Position numbers and translations under genes: made by a program
Source of the DNA: Deltaproteobacteria bacterium
GTDB taxonomy: Bacteria > Desulfobacterota > Desulfomonilia > Desulfomonilales > Desulfomonilaceae
NCBI GenBank assembly: GCA_021777225.1
Contig: JAJYDQ010000027.1
Location: 1 to 49,043, forward strand
DNA: 49,043 bases
Direction: 5' to 3'
Shown: positions 17,670 through 25,579 of the stretch, piece after piece
Layout: each line of letters begins with the position of its first letter
Numbering within the stretch: position 1 is the first letter of the stretch
The notes under the pieces: generated by a model
Seen by the model: only the letters and a program-made list of their open reading frames with translations
Told to the model about the DNA's origin: nothing
Databases searched by the model: none

Positions 17670-19067
17670 TCACGGCTTGAAAGCGGCGCTCGGCACGGGA
17701 TAGTTTTCAAATACTGATTTATAATGTGACAGCAAGTAGTTAAAAATGTCTTCAGCCATTGATTCATTGCCTGCGACCGTGACATGTGGATCATTACGGG
17801 TTCTATAATATGGGAGCGTATTATCAACAACACCTATGCCCATTTTCGGCATGATTTCACACAAGGCCCTGACCGGACTCAAAAAGTTCTCCTTAGCTTC
17901 AACGGTGTTGGGGTAGCGATACCATGAAACATGCCATTCAAATTCAGCTTCGTCGGTAGCAGGGAAGATTACCAGGTCAGCGTGAATTGTATTGGCTAAT
18001 TGCCTGATTTTTGTCACAAGCGCTAAAAATAGCCTCCATTCATAAGAACTGGTGTCCAGTTTTTTAGGGTTGTAGCTTTCTCTGGACCAGTATTCATGAA
18101 GTAGTCTGTCTTCAAGCACTCTTAAAACTATTTTTTTTGTTTGTGCATCTGCGGTCTTGAGAACCCTGTTTATCTCATCTGTAGAAACTTCAGAGCCCAG
18201 GCGCATTTGCAGAAATTTGTAAAGAGATGAAGATCTATCTAAATTTAACAAAAACTGGAGTTGATCAAATTGATTCGCTCCTACCTTGTAAACTGTTTCA
18301 CACGGACTGTGGCGCACGGTGAATTGATATAATCGCTTGAGTATTTCGGAATAGTTTATGCAAAATTTGGCAAAATCATGGCTCGTCAAAAATCCCCATG
18401 TCCATGGTCTGTGAAAATACGAATTATTTTTTCTGACCAACTCATTTGAGTCGGTCAATTCGTAATAAAAGGGCTTATAGCCTTTCAATTGAGGAGGAAT
18501 TTTAGAGCCTAGCTTCGTGGCAAGATAGTAATAGGCATTATCTCCCAGGTCGTTGGTTGAAAATTGATAAATGATCAAGTTTGGTTTGTATAGTAATCCC
18601 TCATGTATGAGCGCCTCCAGTTCCTGGTCTGTTCCCCAGCTCGATAGTGCGATGCTAATGACTTCAATGTTGTAGCCTGCGTCTCTCAGTTTTTTTTCCA
18701 ATATTCGAGTGTAAATTGCCTTCGCAGGCACAACGAGTCCGAAGGTGTGAGAATCGCCCAATACCAGAATGCGGTATGCTCCTGTTCTATTCTGGTAATG
18801 CCTGTCAAGATCTCTCCAGCCATGGTTGTTGGTTCGGTCAATATAGACATTGCAAGAATCAGGGTCGGAAAGTTTTATCAATTGTTTGGGATCGAAACCC
18901 CAGCCATAGAGTGATCCGTTATGATTTGAAGGTAGTCCGAAAGTAGCTACCGGAGCCGGATAAAATACTCGTAAGAAAATCTCAACAATGAAAACCAAGA
19001 AAACAATAGCGGCGGCATTGATTAAGATCAGTGTCAATACGGGATGCTTTTCAAACAGTGAACTCAC
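17670..19067 (-). CDS. Membrane-anchored SGNH/GDSL-type hydrolase (first of two)
   Basis: A 465-residue protein with one N-terminal TM (about 11-33) and a periplasmic SGNH domain. Block I is GDSHTFG with nucleophile Ser106; block III-like FSTNDLGD and a C-terminal DPHVTVAG (the Asp-His pair) complete the catalytic set. A long insert (about 200-330) separates them. The NNHGWRD motif before the domain is shared with the second SGNH protein encoded at 20611 (NSDGFRD). Such proteins in polysaccharide loci add or remove O-acyl groups. The start is GTG, supported by GGAG 7 nt upstream. It is first in the leftward operon to 10161, divergent from 19207. Confidence 0.8.
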   Translation of the reverse strand: MSSLFEKHPVLTLILINAAAIVFLVFIVEIFLRVFYPAPVATFGLPSNHNGSLYGWGFDPKQLIKLSDPDSCNVYIDRTNNHGWRDLDRHYQNRTGAYRILVLGDSHTFGLVVPAKAIYTRILEKKLRDAGYNIEVISIALSSWGTDQELEALIHEGLLYKPNLIIYQFSTNDLGDNAYYYLATKLGSKIPPQLKGYKPFYYELTDSNELVRKNNSYFHRPWTWGFLTSHDFAKFCINYSEILKRLYQFTVRHSPCETVYKVGANQFDQLQFLLNLDRSSSLYKFLQMRLGSEVSTDEINRVLKTADAQTKKIVLRVLEDRLLHEYWSRESYNPKKLDTSSYEWRLFLALVTKIRQLANTIHADLVIFPATDEAEFEWHVSWYRYPNTVEAKENFLSPVRALCEIMPKMGIGVVDNTLPYYRTRNDPHVTVAGNESMAEDIFNYLLSHYKSVFENYPVPSAAFKP

Positions 19068-19130
19068 ACGGCGTCTCCAGCGAAAATGGCTTTTTGTTTC
19101 CTAAAAACACTTGTATGAAGGCTGGTTATA

Positions 19131-19143
19131 AGTTACTGTAACT
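19131..19143. promoter_or_regulatory. 13-bp perfect palindrome in a divergent promoter region
   Basis: AGTTAC-T-GTAACT is a perfect inverted repeat between the divergent genes starting at 19067 (minus) and 19207 (plus). A TATAAA at 19156-19161 lies 17 bp downstream of TTACTG (19133-19138), so the palindrome covers the would-be -35 element of the rightward promoter. This fits a regulator-binding site; the regulator is unknown. Confidence 0.4.
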
Positions 19144-19206
19144 AAAATAAAAAACTATAAACAGGCCGTGTTGATTGTCATCAAGCCGGGAATTAAAGAT
19201 ACAGAA

Positions 19207-20598
19207 ATGATTGATCCAAAAAGCAACTGTAAACCAAGTCTTAAAAAACACCGTAATGCGCTGTTTGCAATCGTACTGTTTGGATTTTTATTAAGAGCAA
19301 TTGTTCCTATCCTAGCATTTTCAGTTACAAAAGATATAAATATTTTTCACAGTTACGACACTTCCAAATATGTCGGAGCCGCTCTGGGCCTTGTAAAAAC
19401 CGGCCAGTTCACCACAAATGGCATTCCTGAAACGGTTAGAACACCTGGTTATCCTCTTTTGATAGTCCCAGGGTTGTGGGTTGGGATCGTTGAACCGGTT
19501 ACCGTAGCGCTTCAGATCCTGTTGAGCTGTTTTACAATCTACTTGATTTATAAAATAGGACTAAAACTGTTTGAAGCTCCAGGTCCGGCCCTGCTCGCAG
19601 CCGGACTCTACGCCGTTGAACCATTATCCATAATTTATACTAGCCTGTTAATGTCGGAAACTTTGTTTGCGACGACCCTGATGTGTTTTGTCTATTATTT
19701 CGTGAAATATCTTAAAAATGACAGTTGGAAAACCTTAATTATATCAGCCACTTTATCAGCAATATGCGTGTATGTCCGCCCTGTTAGTTACTTTTTGGCG
19801 GCTTTGATAACCCTGTTTCTTTTTGGAATGGTCCTCATCAGGAGGATTTGGACCAGAAAAACGGCCCTGCAGACTTTGTCTTTTTTTTTAATAAGTTATG
19901 CGTTGCTTGTTCCATGGCAGCTTAGGAACGCTTATTACGCCGATAGCTGGAGTTTTTCCGGTGTTTCGTCAGATGATTTATATTTTTTCACGGCGTCTAC
20001 GGTTTTAGCTCAAATCAACAAGGTTCCCTATGAGGAGCAAAGGGAAGAAATGGCGTATGCAAGCGCGGAACTTTATCTTAAACCTCACCCAGGGGGAGGG
20101 GAGTGGACCGAAAACGAAGTCAGACGCTGGCGATCATCAGAAGCGCTCAGAATCATTACCGCCTATCCTGTGGCGTATCTCAAGATGGTGAGTTTGGGTG
20201 TTGCGTGGACTGTTGCCGGGCCGGGAGTCGGTTCCTGGCTGGAAGTGTTTAAAATGAATCGGGACCCAAGCGGTAAAGGGAAATTTGCGACAGAAGATGA
20301 CAAGTTATACTATCTTCGAGTCTCCCGGTTGTCATATTGGGGGTCGATTTTTCTTGGCCTGACACTGGGGGTGTATTGGATAACAGCCTTGGTCGGAGGT
20401 TACAAAATGTTTAGGCTGGATCCCTGGTCATTGGCTTTCCTGGTCTTGATAGCCACATATTTTGTGCTAATTCCAGCTATGCTGGCCATAGGATACAGCA
20501 GATTCAGACATCCTATATTGCCGATAGTTTGCATACTTGGGGGACATGGTCTTTGGGCTATTTTTGACCGGCTCCTGTCACGAAAAAACCCTACCTAG
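19207..20598 (+). CDS. Polytopic membrane glycosyltransferase, GT39/ArnT-like (paralogue of 6543-7937)
   Basis: 463 residues from the ATG at 19207; a GTG at 19168 would add 13 residues. I prefer the ATG because a TATAAA at 19156-19161 would start transcription at about the GTG, and because the paralogue encoded at 6543 also begins close to TM1. No convincing Shine-Dalgarno is seen for either start. RTPGYPLLIVPG, EPLSIIYTSLLMSETLF and the C-terminal SRFRHPILPIVC segment match the first paralogue block by block. It is a probable inner-membrane GT-C enzyme using a lipid-linked sugar. It is a single gene facing the SGNH gene at 20611, with a hairpin between the stops. Confidence 0.8.
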   Translation: MIDPKSNCKPSLKKHRNALFAIVLFGFLLRAIVPILAFSVTKDINIFHSYDTSKYVGAALGLVKTGQFTTNGIPETVRTPGYPLLIVPGLWVGIVEPVTVALQILLSCFTIYLIYKIGLKLFEAPGPALLAAGLYAVEPLSIIYTSLLMSETLFATTLMCFVYYFVKYLKNDSWKTLIISATLSAICVYVRPVSYFLAALITLFLFGMVLIRRIWTRKTALQTLSFFLISYALLVPWQLRNAYYADSWSFSGVSSDDLYFFTASTVLAQINKVPYEEQREEMAYASAELYLKPHPGGGEWTENEVRRWRSSEALRIITAYPVAYLKMVSLGVAWTVAGPGVGSWLEVFKMNRDPSGKGKFATEDDKLYYLRVSRLSYWGSIFLGLTLGVYWITALVGGYKMFRLDPWSLAFLVLIATYFVLIPAMLAIGYSRFRHPILPIVCILGGHGLWAIFDRLLSRKNPT

Positions 20599-20601
20599 CA
20601 A

Positions 20602-20624
20602 TAGTTGGCCTTAATTGCCAGCTA
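20602..20624. terminator. Hairpin between convergent stop codons
   Basis: TAGTTGGC (20602-20609) pairs with GCCAGCTA (20617-20624), 8 bp with one G-U, around a 7-nt loop. It sits between, and partly inside, the ends of the genes at 19207-20598 and 20611-21657. A short A/U tract is present on the rightward side only. The terminator function is inferred. Confidence 0.35.
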
Positions 20625-21657
20625 AAGAGATCTTAGGCTTTAAATGGTCGGCTATAGCTTTTGCGTATATCTTCTGAGCCTTGGCGTTAGGATGTGGATC
20701 CATTGAAGAGACCCAAAAGTTCATAAAATTCTGATTCTTAAAATAACTTAACGTGTCAATGCAATCAATCTGATTTTTTTTGCAGAAATCCAAAATGATA
20801 TTATTTGCCTTCTGAAATGGATAATTGCGGAAGTCCAGCATTGCGGGCAACAGAGCTACTGTGAAACCAATACCTTTTGATTCACATTCAGATTTCATTC
20901 TTTTGAGGAGACCAGACACCTTTTCATGCCAAGGTCCGTCAGGGGCAAGGTATTGATTTACAGTGTCCTGCGCATAAGTTGAAGCGTACCAGTTAGGATT
21001 AAAGAGTCGAATGAAGTTTCCAATCCTTTGTTTCACGAACTGGGTTATGAGCAGATCATTGTGAATATACCTGCTTAAACGTCCCCACATGGATTGCTCA
21101 CTTTTCTCCTCTGTTTTTATCAGCCCGGGGTCTACTCCAATAGGCTCGATATCATTAATATTGTAACCAACAACTACCCAGTTGGGCTTTTTATCCAATA
21201 CAAAATGCTCTAACTGATACGCTTCCTGTTCAGTGTTATAACCTGATACTCCAAGGTTCCACACGCGAAATCTGCCTGTCTTGTGATAACGATTCAAAAG
21301 TCCCTGAAGAATTGCAGGAAGTGTCTCGGATTGTGGTACCCCTTGGCCAAAAACATAGGAATCCCCAAGGAGCGCAATTACGAATTGGCCCGCTTTAGGT
21401 TCTCCAGTAAATTCGATGTCGCGAAACCCATCAGAATTCGTGTTGATTTGAACACCTTCCCGAACAATATCGAGATTGGGAATCATTTCGTAAGTAATAG
21501 GGGTGGAAGTCAGCCGGACCATGCCAGAGTGATCAGCGCTTGGAATAAATGACCTTATCGCGATCTCTCCGAAGACAATCAACAATAGCACCGTTGTTCC
21601 GAGTATTACTAGATTGACGAGAACTATTTTTAGAATGGATTGTTTACTTTTTGGCAT
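20611..21657 (-). CDS. Membrane-anchored SGNH/GDSL-type hydrolase (second of two)
   Basis: A 348-residue protein with an N-terminal TM (about 9-30) and a periplasmic SGNH domain: GDSYVFGQG with Ser100, NLGVSGYNT (block II Gly), YNINDIEP (block III Asn) and a C-terminal DPHPNAKA (Asp-His). All four blocks are present, so catalysis is likely. A carbohydrate O-acylesterase or acyltransferase role in the periplasm fits the locus but is not proven. It lies 34 bp downstream of the methyltransferase gene, so the two probably form one operon. The Shine-Dalgarno at the ATG is weak. Confidence 0.82.
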   Translation of the reverse strand: MPKSKQSILKIVLVNLVILGTTVLLLIVFGEIAIRSFIPSADHSGMVRLTSTPITYEMIPNLDIVREGVQINTNSDGFRDIEFTGEPKAGQFVIALLGDSYVFGQGVPQSETLPAILQGLLNRYHKTGRFRVWNLGVSGYNTEQEAYQLEHFVLDKKPNWVVVGYNINDIEPIGVDPGLIKTEEKSEQSMWGRLSRYIHNDLLITQFVKQRIGNFIRLFNPNWYASTYAQDTVNQYLAPDGPWHEKVSGLLKRMKSECESKGIGFTVALLPAMLDFRNYPFQKANNIILDFCKKNQIDCIDTLSYFKNQNFMNFWVSSMDPHPNAKAQKIYAKAIADHLKPKISLAGN

Positions 21658-21691
21658 AGGACTTATTCCCAGATTTCACGATGCGCTCGAA

Positions 21692-22681
21692 TCACGTTTT
21701 GTGTATGGCCAAATTAATATAAGGATCAATAGTCTTACCGGTAAGTGTTTTGAAAACCCTACAGAATTCCACGGCGAATTTTTTGATCCCTCCCAAACTC
21801 GAGGAATCCTTTGTAAGGTTCCAGATATCAATAGAGTCTCTGACACCCAGTCTGTTTGCCGTCAGGAATTCCGGTTTGTTTCCGGTTTCCTCCAATATCA
21901 GTTTTATCTCATGCGCCGTGCCCCCTCGAAATCCTCCTCTCAGAAGCCTTTCCCAGTCCGCGTCTATCCCGTAATTTTTCTTCATAGCCCACCGGCCGAC
22001 ATGAAACGCCAGACTGTCAGGGAGGAAATTCACAATAGGTATGCGGGTGACGTGAGTTCCTATGGGGGAATATCTGTTGGGCGTCTGGGAAACAAAAAGC
22101 GCTCCACCTGTGGGTAACCTGTCCCAGATCGCATGAAGCAGACTGTGTCGTTCCGGTGGCAAAAGATGCTCAAACACACCGCAAAGTATGCAGTAGTCAA
22201 TGTGTCCCAATACGGCCGGCAACTGGTCATCCGCACTGGAGGCGACAAAGGAAACCCGATCGAGGGACAACTGTTCTTTTTTGAGGTTACAGACATTTAT
22301 ACAATCTTCAAGCCTATCCAGGCCCAGTATATGGGTTTGAGGAAAAATTCTGGACAATGCGAATGTCGAAGCTCCGCAGCCGCAGCCGAAGTCCAGAAGC
22401 CTCTTGCCGACAAACTCTTCGTCCGGTAAAAAACTTAAAGTATAGTATTTTAGTCCGAGTTCAAGTCCAGATGGGCCTTCTTCTCTTGTAAATTCACTGA
22501 TCAGTCTGTCAGGCCCACCCATATCTAACAGCGCTTGAGCCACCTTTGCGCCATAGAAGCTGTCAAATGAAGTTTCTTTGACTCTTTGCCCCATTCCAGT
22601 CCCTTTTAGGTGATACCTGAACCTGGAGTTGGGAAGCTCTTCAACATGAACAGTCGCCTCAGGTGTTTTGAGAGTAACCAT
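21692..22681 (-). CDS. Class I SAM-dependent methyltransferase
   Basis: A 329-residue protein. Motif I is LLDFGCGCGASTFALS (residues 95-110), followed by the acidic ILGLDR that binds the SAM ribose and by a YCILCGVFEHLLPPE segment typical of small-molecule methyltransferases. The N-terminal 80 residues and the C-terminal 100 are not assignable. A sugar O-methyltransferase acting on polysaccharide precursors is likely from context. AAGGAGA 6 nt before the ATG fixes the start. It leads an operon with the second SGNH gene and is divergent from the GT4 gene at 22870. Confidence 0.8.
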   Translation of the reverse strand: MVTLKTPEATVHVEELPNSRFRYHLKGTGMGQRVKETSFDSFYGAKVAQALLDMGGPDRLISEFTREEGPSGLELGLKYYTLSFLPDEEFVGKRLLDFGCGCGASTFALSRIFPQTHILGLDRLEDCINVCNLKKEQLSLDRVSFVASSADDQLPAVLGHIDYCILCGVFEHLLPPERHSLLHAIWDRLPTGGALFVSQTPNRYSPIGTHVTRIPIVNFLPDSLAFHVGRWAMKKNYGIDADWERLLRGGFRGGTAHEIKLILEETGNKPEFLTANRLGVRDSIDIWNLTKDSSSLGGIKKFAVEFCRVFKTLTGKTIDPYINLAIHKT

Positions 22682-22778
22682 TGGCTCTCCTTCGGTTCCC
22701 CGGTTTGAAGGTGTTCCTGGGAAACCTAATTCTTAAAGCAGGTTTTTCCTATAGGACTCAGACGTGGAGACTGAAGAG

Positions 22779-22811
22779 TTCAAATTTCTTTTCACAAATT
22801 CAAATTTCTTT
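22779..22811. repeat. Two 13-bp direct repeats with 20-bp period upstream of a GT4 gene
   Basis: TTCAAATTTCTTT occurs at 22779-22791 and again at 22799-22811. The 20-bp period is about two helical turns. The second copy covers the -35 position of a promoter with a good -10 (TATACT, 22829-22834) but no -35 match. This is the arrangement expected for an activator binding two sites on one DNA face. Confidence 0.5.
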
Positions 22812-22834
22812 AGATTCTTTTTTAAAAATATACT
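22806..22834 (+). promoter_or_regulatory. Candidate activator-dependent promoter for the EPS assembly operon
   Basis: The -10 element TATACT (22829-22834) matches 5/6. At 17 bp the -35 position reads TTCTTT, a poor match, and lies in the second of two direct repeats. It is the likely promoter for the rightward genes from 22870 onward. Confidence 0.4.
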
Positions 22835-22869
22835 ATTTTTACGCCGAATTTCAATATAAAGCTTGAAAC

Positions 22870-24030
22870 ATGAAAGACAAAAATCAGGACACCATGGCTT
22901 CTGGCAACTCAACTACAAAAAGAGCACTTATTATCGGTCCTCTTCCGCCTCCTTATGGGGGAATAGCCACTGTTATCGACAGTATTGTAAACTCAGAATT
23001 ACGCATTGATTATTCCTTTCAAATGTTCAACCGTTCCGAAAGCATATACGACCCGGGGATAAGTTCTTTTAAGCGACGGGTCCTTAAAGTCAAAAGGGCC
23101 TGGAACCTATTTAAGGACTTGCGGTGCGGCAAATACGGCTTCATACATCTTCACGGGTCAACAGCAGGTTTTCTGGGCGATACACTAGTCATGATTGTGG
23201 CGTTTGTCAGCGGCTCAAAGGTCCTTTTGCATTTACATGGCACCGACTGGGAAAGGTTTTATGGCAATGTTTCCCGGTTTAGGCGCTTTTATGTTCGCAT
23301 TGGCCTCGCGATCCCTAAAAGGATAGTAGTCCTTTACGATTTGTGGGCGGAAAATATTAGGAAAATAAATCCCGGAATAAACGTCAGGGTGATAAGGAAT
23401 TTTGTCCCGGACCAACCTCAACCAGGCCAAGCGCTTCTTGAAGACCTTCACAAAAAACTAGGCATAACTGAACAGGATTTTGTCATATCTTCAATCGGCA
23501 GGGTTGGATGGCGTAAAGGGAGTTTTGATATTGTTTTTGCGGTAAAAACATTGATTAAAGAAAGAGTAGATTTAAAAGTATTGCTTGTGGGGGGGCAAGA
23601 GGGTGAAGGCGAAATGGAGCAACTCAGGACGGCGATTCTGGAAAATGGCCTGAATGACTGGATCAAGCTTGTTGGGGAAGTCGACATTGACGATATCCCG
23701 GTATTCCTGGCAATTTCAGACGTTTTTGTTCTGCCTTCGTACTACGAAGGGATGCCGATGTCCATCATCGAAGCCATGAGAAGTGGCAAAGCCATTGTAT
23801 CTACCTGTGTCGGAGCGATTCCTGACATGATTCAGCCAGGGATTTCGGGAATATTGATAGACCCGGGTAAACCAGAACAAATAGCTGAAGCCGTATTACA
23901 ATTGAAAAATGATCCTGAGCTTCGGGGTAAGATTTCGTTGGGAGGCAGGAAGGCTTTTGAAGATAGTTTTGAAACATCAAGGGTTGTCAGGGAAATTAAA
24001 ACAGTCTACCAGGAAATGATTGAACAATGA
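22870..24030 (+). CDS. Family 4 glycosyltransferase
   Basis: A 386-residue GT-B protein. The N-terminal domain begins with the glycine-rich ALIIGPLPPPYGGIATVID. The C-terminal nucleotide-binding domain shows SIGRVGWRKGSFD and EGMPMSIIEAMRSGKAIVST, the E-x7-E signature of GT4 retaining transferases. It is probably cytosolic or peripheral and adds one sugar to the lipid-linked repeat unit; donor unknown. It is first in the rightward assembly operon, 101 bp ahead of the initiating transferase. The ATG at 22870 has only a weak Shine-Dalgarno, and a second Met follows at residue 9. Confidence 0.9.
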   Translation: MKDKNQDTMASGNSTTKRALIIGPLPPPYGGIATVIDSIVNSELRIDYSFQMFNRSESIYDPGISSFKRRVLKVKRAWNLFKDLRCGKYGFIHLHGSTAGFLGDTLVMIVAFVSGSKVLLHLHGTDWERFYGNVSRFRRFYVRIGLAIPKRIVVLYDLWAENIRKINPGINVRVIRNFVPDQPQPGQALLEDLHKKLGITEQDFVISSIGRVGWRKGSFDIVFAVKTLIKERVDLKVLLVGGQEGEGEMEQLRTAILENGLNDWIKLVGEVDIDDIPVFLAISDVFVLPSYYEGMPMSIIEAMRSGKAIVSTCVGAIPDMIQPGISGILIDPGKPEQIAEAVLQLKNDPELRGKISLGGRKAFEDSFETSRVVREIKTVYQEMIEQ

Positions 24031-24131
24031 TGCTTCAGAGAACTTCTGATTTGATTTTCGGACGCCTATCAGTCTTTGACCAACGGGGCCCCATAGCAAA
24101 ACTCTAAGGGAGAAAAACTTGTTCCAATCTT

Positions 24132-25532
24132 ATGTATAAACAATATCATCGTTACAAGATAACTCTAATCATTGCAGATTTCTGGATCACCATGATAATG
24201 TTGCTGGTGGCTGAACATTTCAGGCCTTTTCTTCCTGGGGAGCAAGTTGCGCCCTCATTCCTGGTCCAAAATTATTCGATCTATTTCTTTTGTCCATTTT
24301 TGTTCCATGTGCTCTTTTCTCTTACTGGGGTTTATGATTACAAAAGGATCCCCAACCTTCCATCGCAAATTACCAGGCTGACATTTTCCTATGCCTTGGC
24401 GGTATGGGTATTTGCAGGGGTGCTCTTTTTCACTTTTAGAGAGACCTCGCGTTTGTTGGTAATTTATTTTACCTTTATTAACTACATAGCCCTTATTGTT
24501 GTTCGATATGCGATCTGGTCAGTTTTGAAGAAAAGACATGATCAAAACAACGCAGCGTCAGTCCTAATAGTCGGGATAAATGATACATCCAATGTTCTTG
24601 CAAAAACAATTTATGAAGAACTCGGGTCCGTATTCAGATTGATTGGTTTTGTAGATTACGAAGCCCCGGAGAATTTGGAGTTACCCGCCAGGTTTCTCGG
24701 AACTATTGAAGAGTTAGAGGAAATAGTTAGCCAAAATGAAGTAGAAGTAATAATTATAGCTAAAACAGATTATGATTATGGCTACCTGGAATCTTTAGTT
24801 CGGGATTTGGCTCGTTTACCGGTAAGGATCTATCTCGCTCCTGATTATGTGCAGCTTGCGCTAGTAGAAGCTGAGGTCGAGCAAATTGGAAACATGATTC
24901 TTATAGGAATACGCGAACCCGTTATTCAAGGCGGAAAAAGGTTCTCCAAAAGGATCATGGATATTGCTATATCCATTGCATTATTTTTGTTAGCATGGCC
25001 ACTTTTGATAGTGATATGGATCGCAATAAAAATTGATTCAAAGGGCCCAGCCATTTTCGCGGCTTCAAGGGTTGGCGAAGGTGGCAAAATCTTTAAAATG
25101 TATAAATTTAGGACCATGTTTGTAGGTTCCGAAAATTTACAGCATTCTGTTACTGAAACCGACGAACATGGACGTAAAATCTATAAAATCAAGGACGACC
25201 CTCGTATTACTAAAGTTGGTAGATGGCTAAGACAAACGTCACTAGATGAACTACCGCAAATGTTTAATGTTTTGAAAGGTGACATGTCCTGGGTAGGGCC
25301 CAGACCCGAACAACCATTTATAACCAAAGAATATGAACACTGGCAATGGCAGAGGGTACTTGTACCCCCAGGAGTCACAGGATGGTGGCAGGTTTCTGGC
25401 AGAAGTGATTTGCCAATGCACCTGAATACAAATTATGATGTTTATTATGTCAGAAATTATTCTATCCTTTTGGATCTAAAAATACTTATTCGAACTGTTG
25501 TAGAAGTGTTGAGGGGCAAAGGGGCCTACTAG
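24132..25532 (+). CDS. Polyprenyl-phosphate sugar-1-phosphate transferase (WcaJ/WbaP type)
   Basis: A 466-residue enzyme of the usual length. About four N-terminal TM segments (12-130), a CoA-binding-like Rossmann domain (about 140-255) and a C-terminal bacterial sugar-transferase domain from about 270, with KRIMDIAISIALFLLAWP, MYKFRTM, then IKDDPRITKVGRWLR, TSLDELPQ and WVGPRP. It starts repeat-unit synthesis by moving hexose-1-phosphate from a nucleotide sugar to undecaprenyl phosphate. The usual F-x-Q-x-R-V-G motif reads FAASRVG, so a normally conserved Gln is Ala. The ATG at 24132 is in frame and fits the family start; the G-rich stretch is about 20 nt upstream. It probably forms an operon with its neighbours. 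Confidence 0.93.
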   Translation: MYKQYHRYKITLIIADFWITMIMLLVAEHFRPFLPGEQVAPSFLVQNYSIYFFCPFLFHVLFSLTGVYDYKRIPNLPSQITRLTFSYALAVWVFAGVLFFTFRETSRLLVIYFTFINYIALIVVRYAIWSVLKKRHDQNNAASVLIVGINDTSNVLAKTIYEELGSVFRLIGFVDYEAPENLELPARFLGTIEELEEIVSQNEVEVIIIAKTDYDYGYLESLVRDLARLPVRIYLAPDYVQLALVEAEVEQIGNMILIGIREPVIQGGKRFSKRIMDIAISIALFLLAWPLLIVIWIAIKIDSKGPAIFAASRVGEGGKIFKMYKFRTMFVGSENLQHSVTETDEHGRKIYKIKDDPRITKVGRWLRQTSLDELPQMFNVLKGDMSWVGPRPEQPFITKEYEHWQWQRVLVPPGVTGWWQVSGRSDLPMHLNTNYDVYYVRNYSILLDLKILIRTVVEVLRGKGAY

Positions 25533-25579
25533 GTTGTGTGTTAGTGGTCATTGCATGGATTATAGCCTGAGTAATCATC

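Noticed and set aside
22681-22866. 61-codon plus-strand frame in the gap before the GT4 gene
   Set aside because: It starts on the complementary strand of the methyltransferase start, has no ribosome-binding site and covers the promoter and direct repeats.
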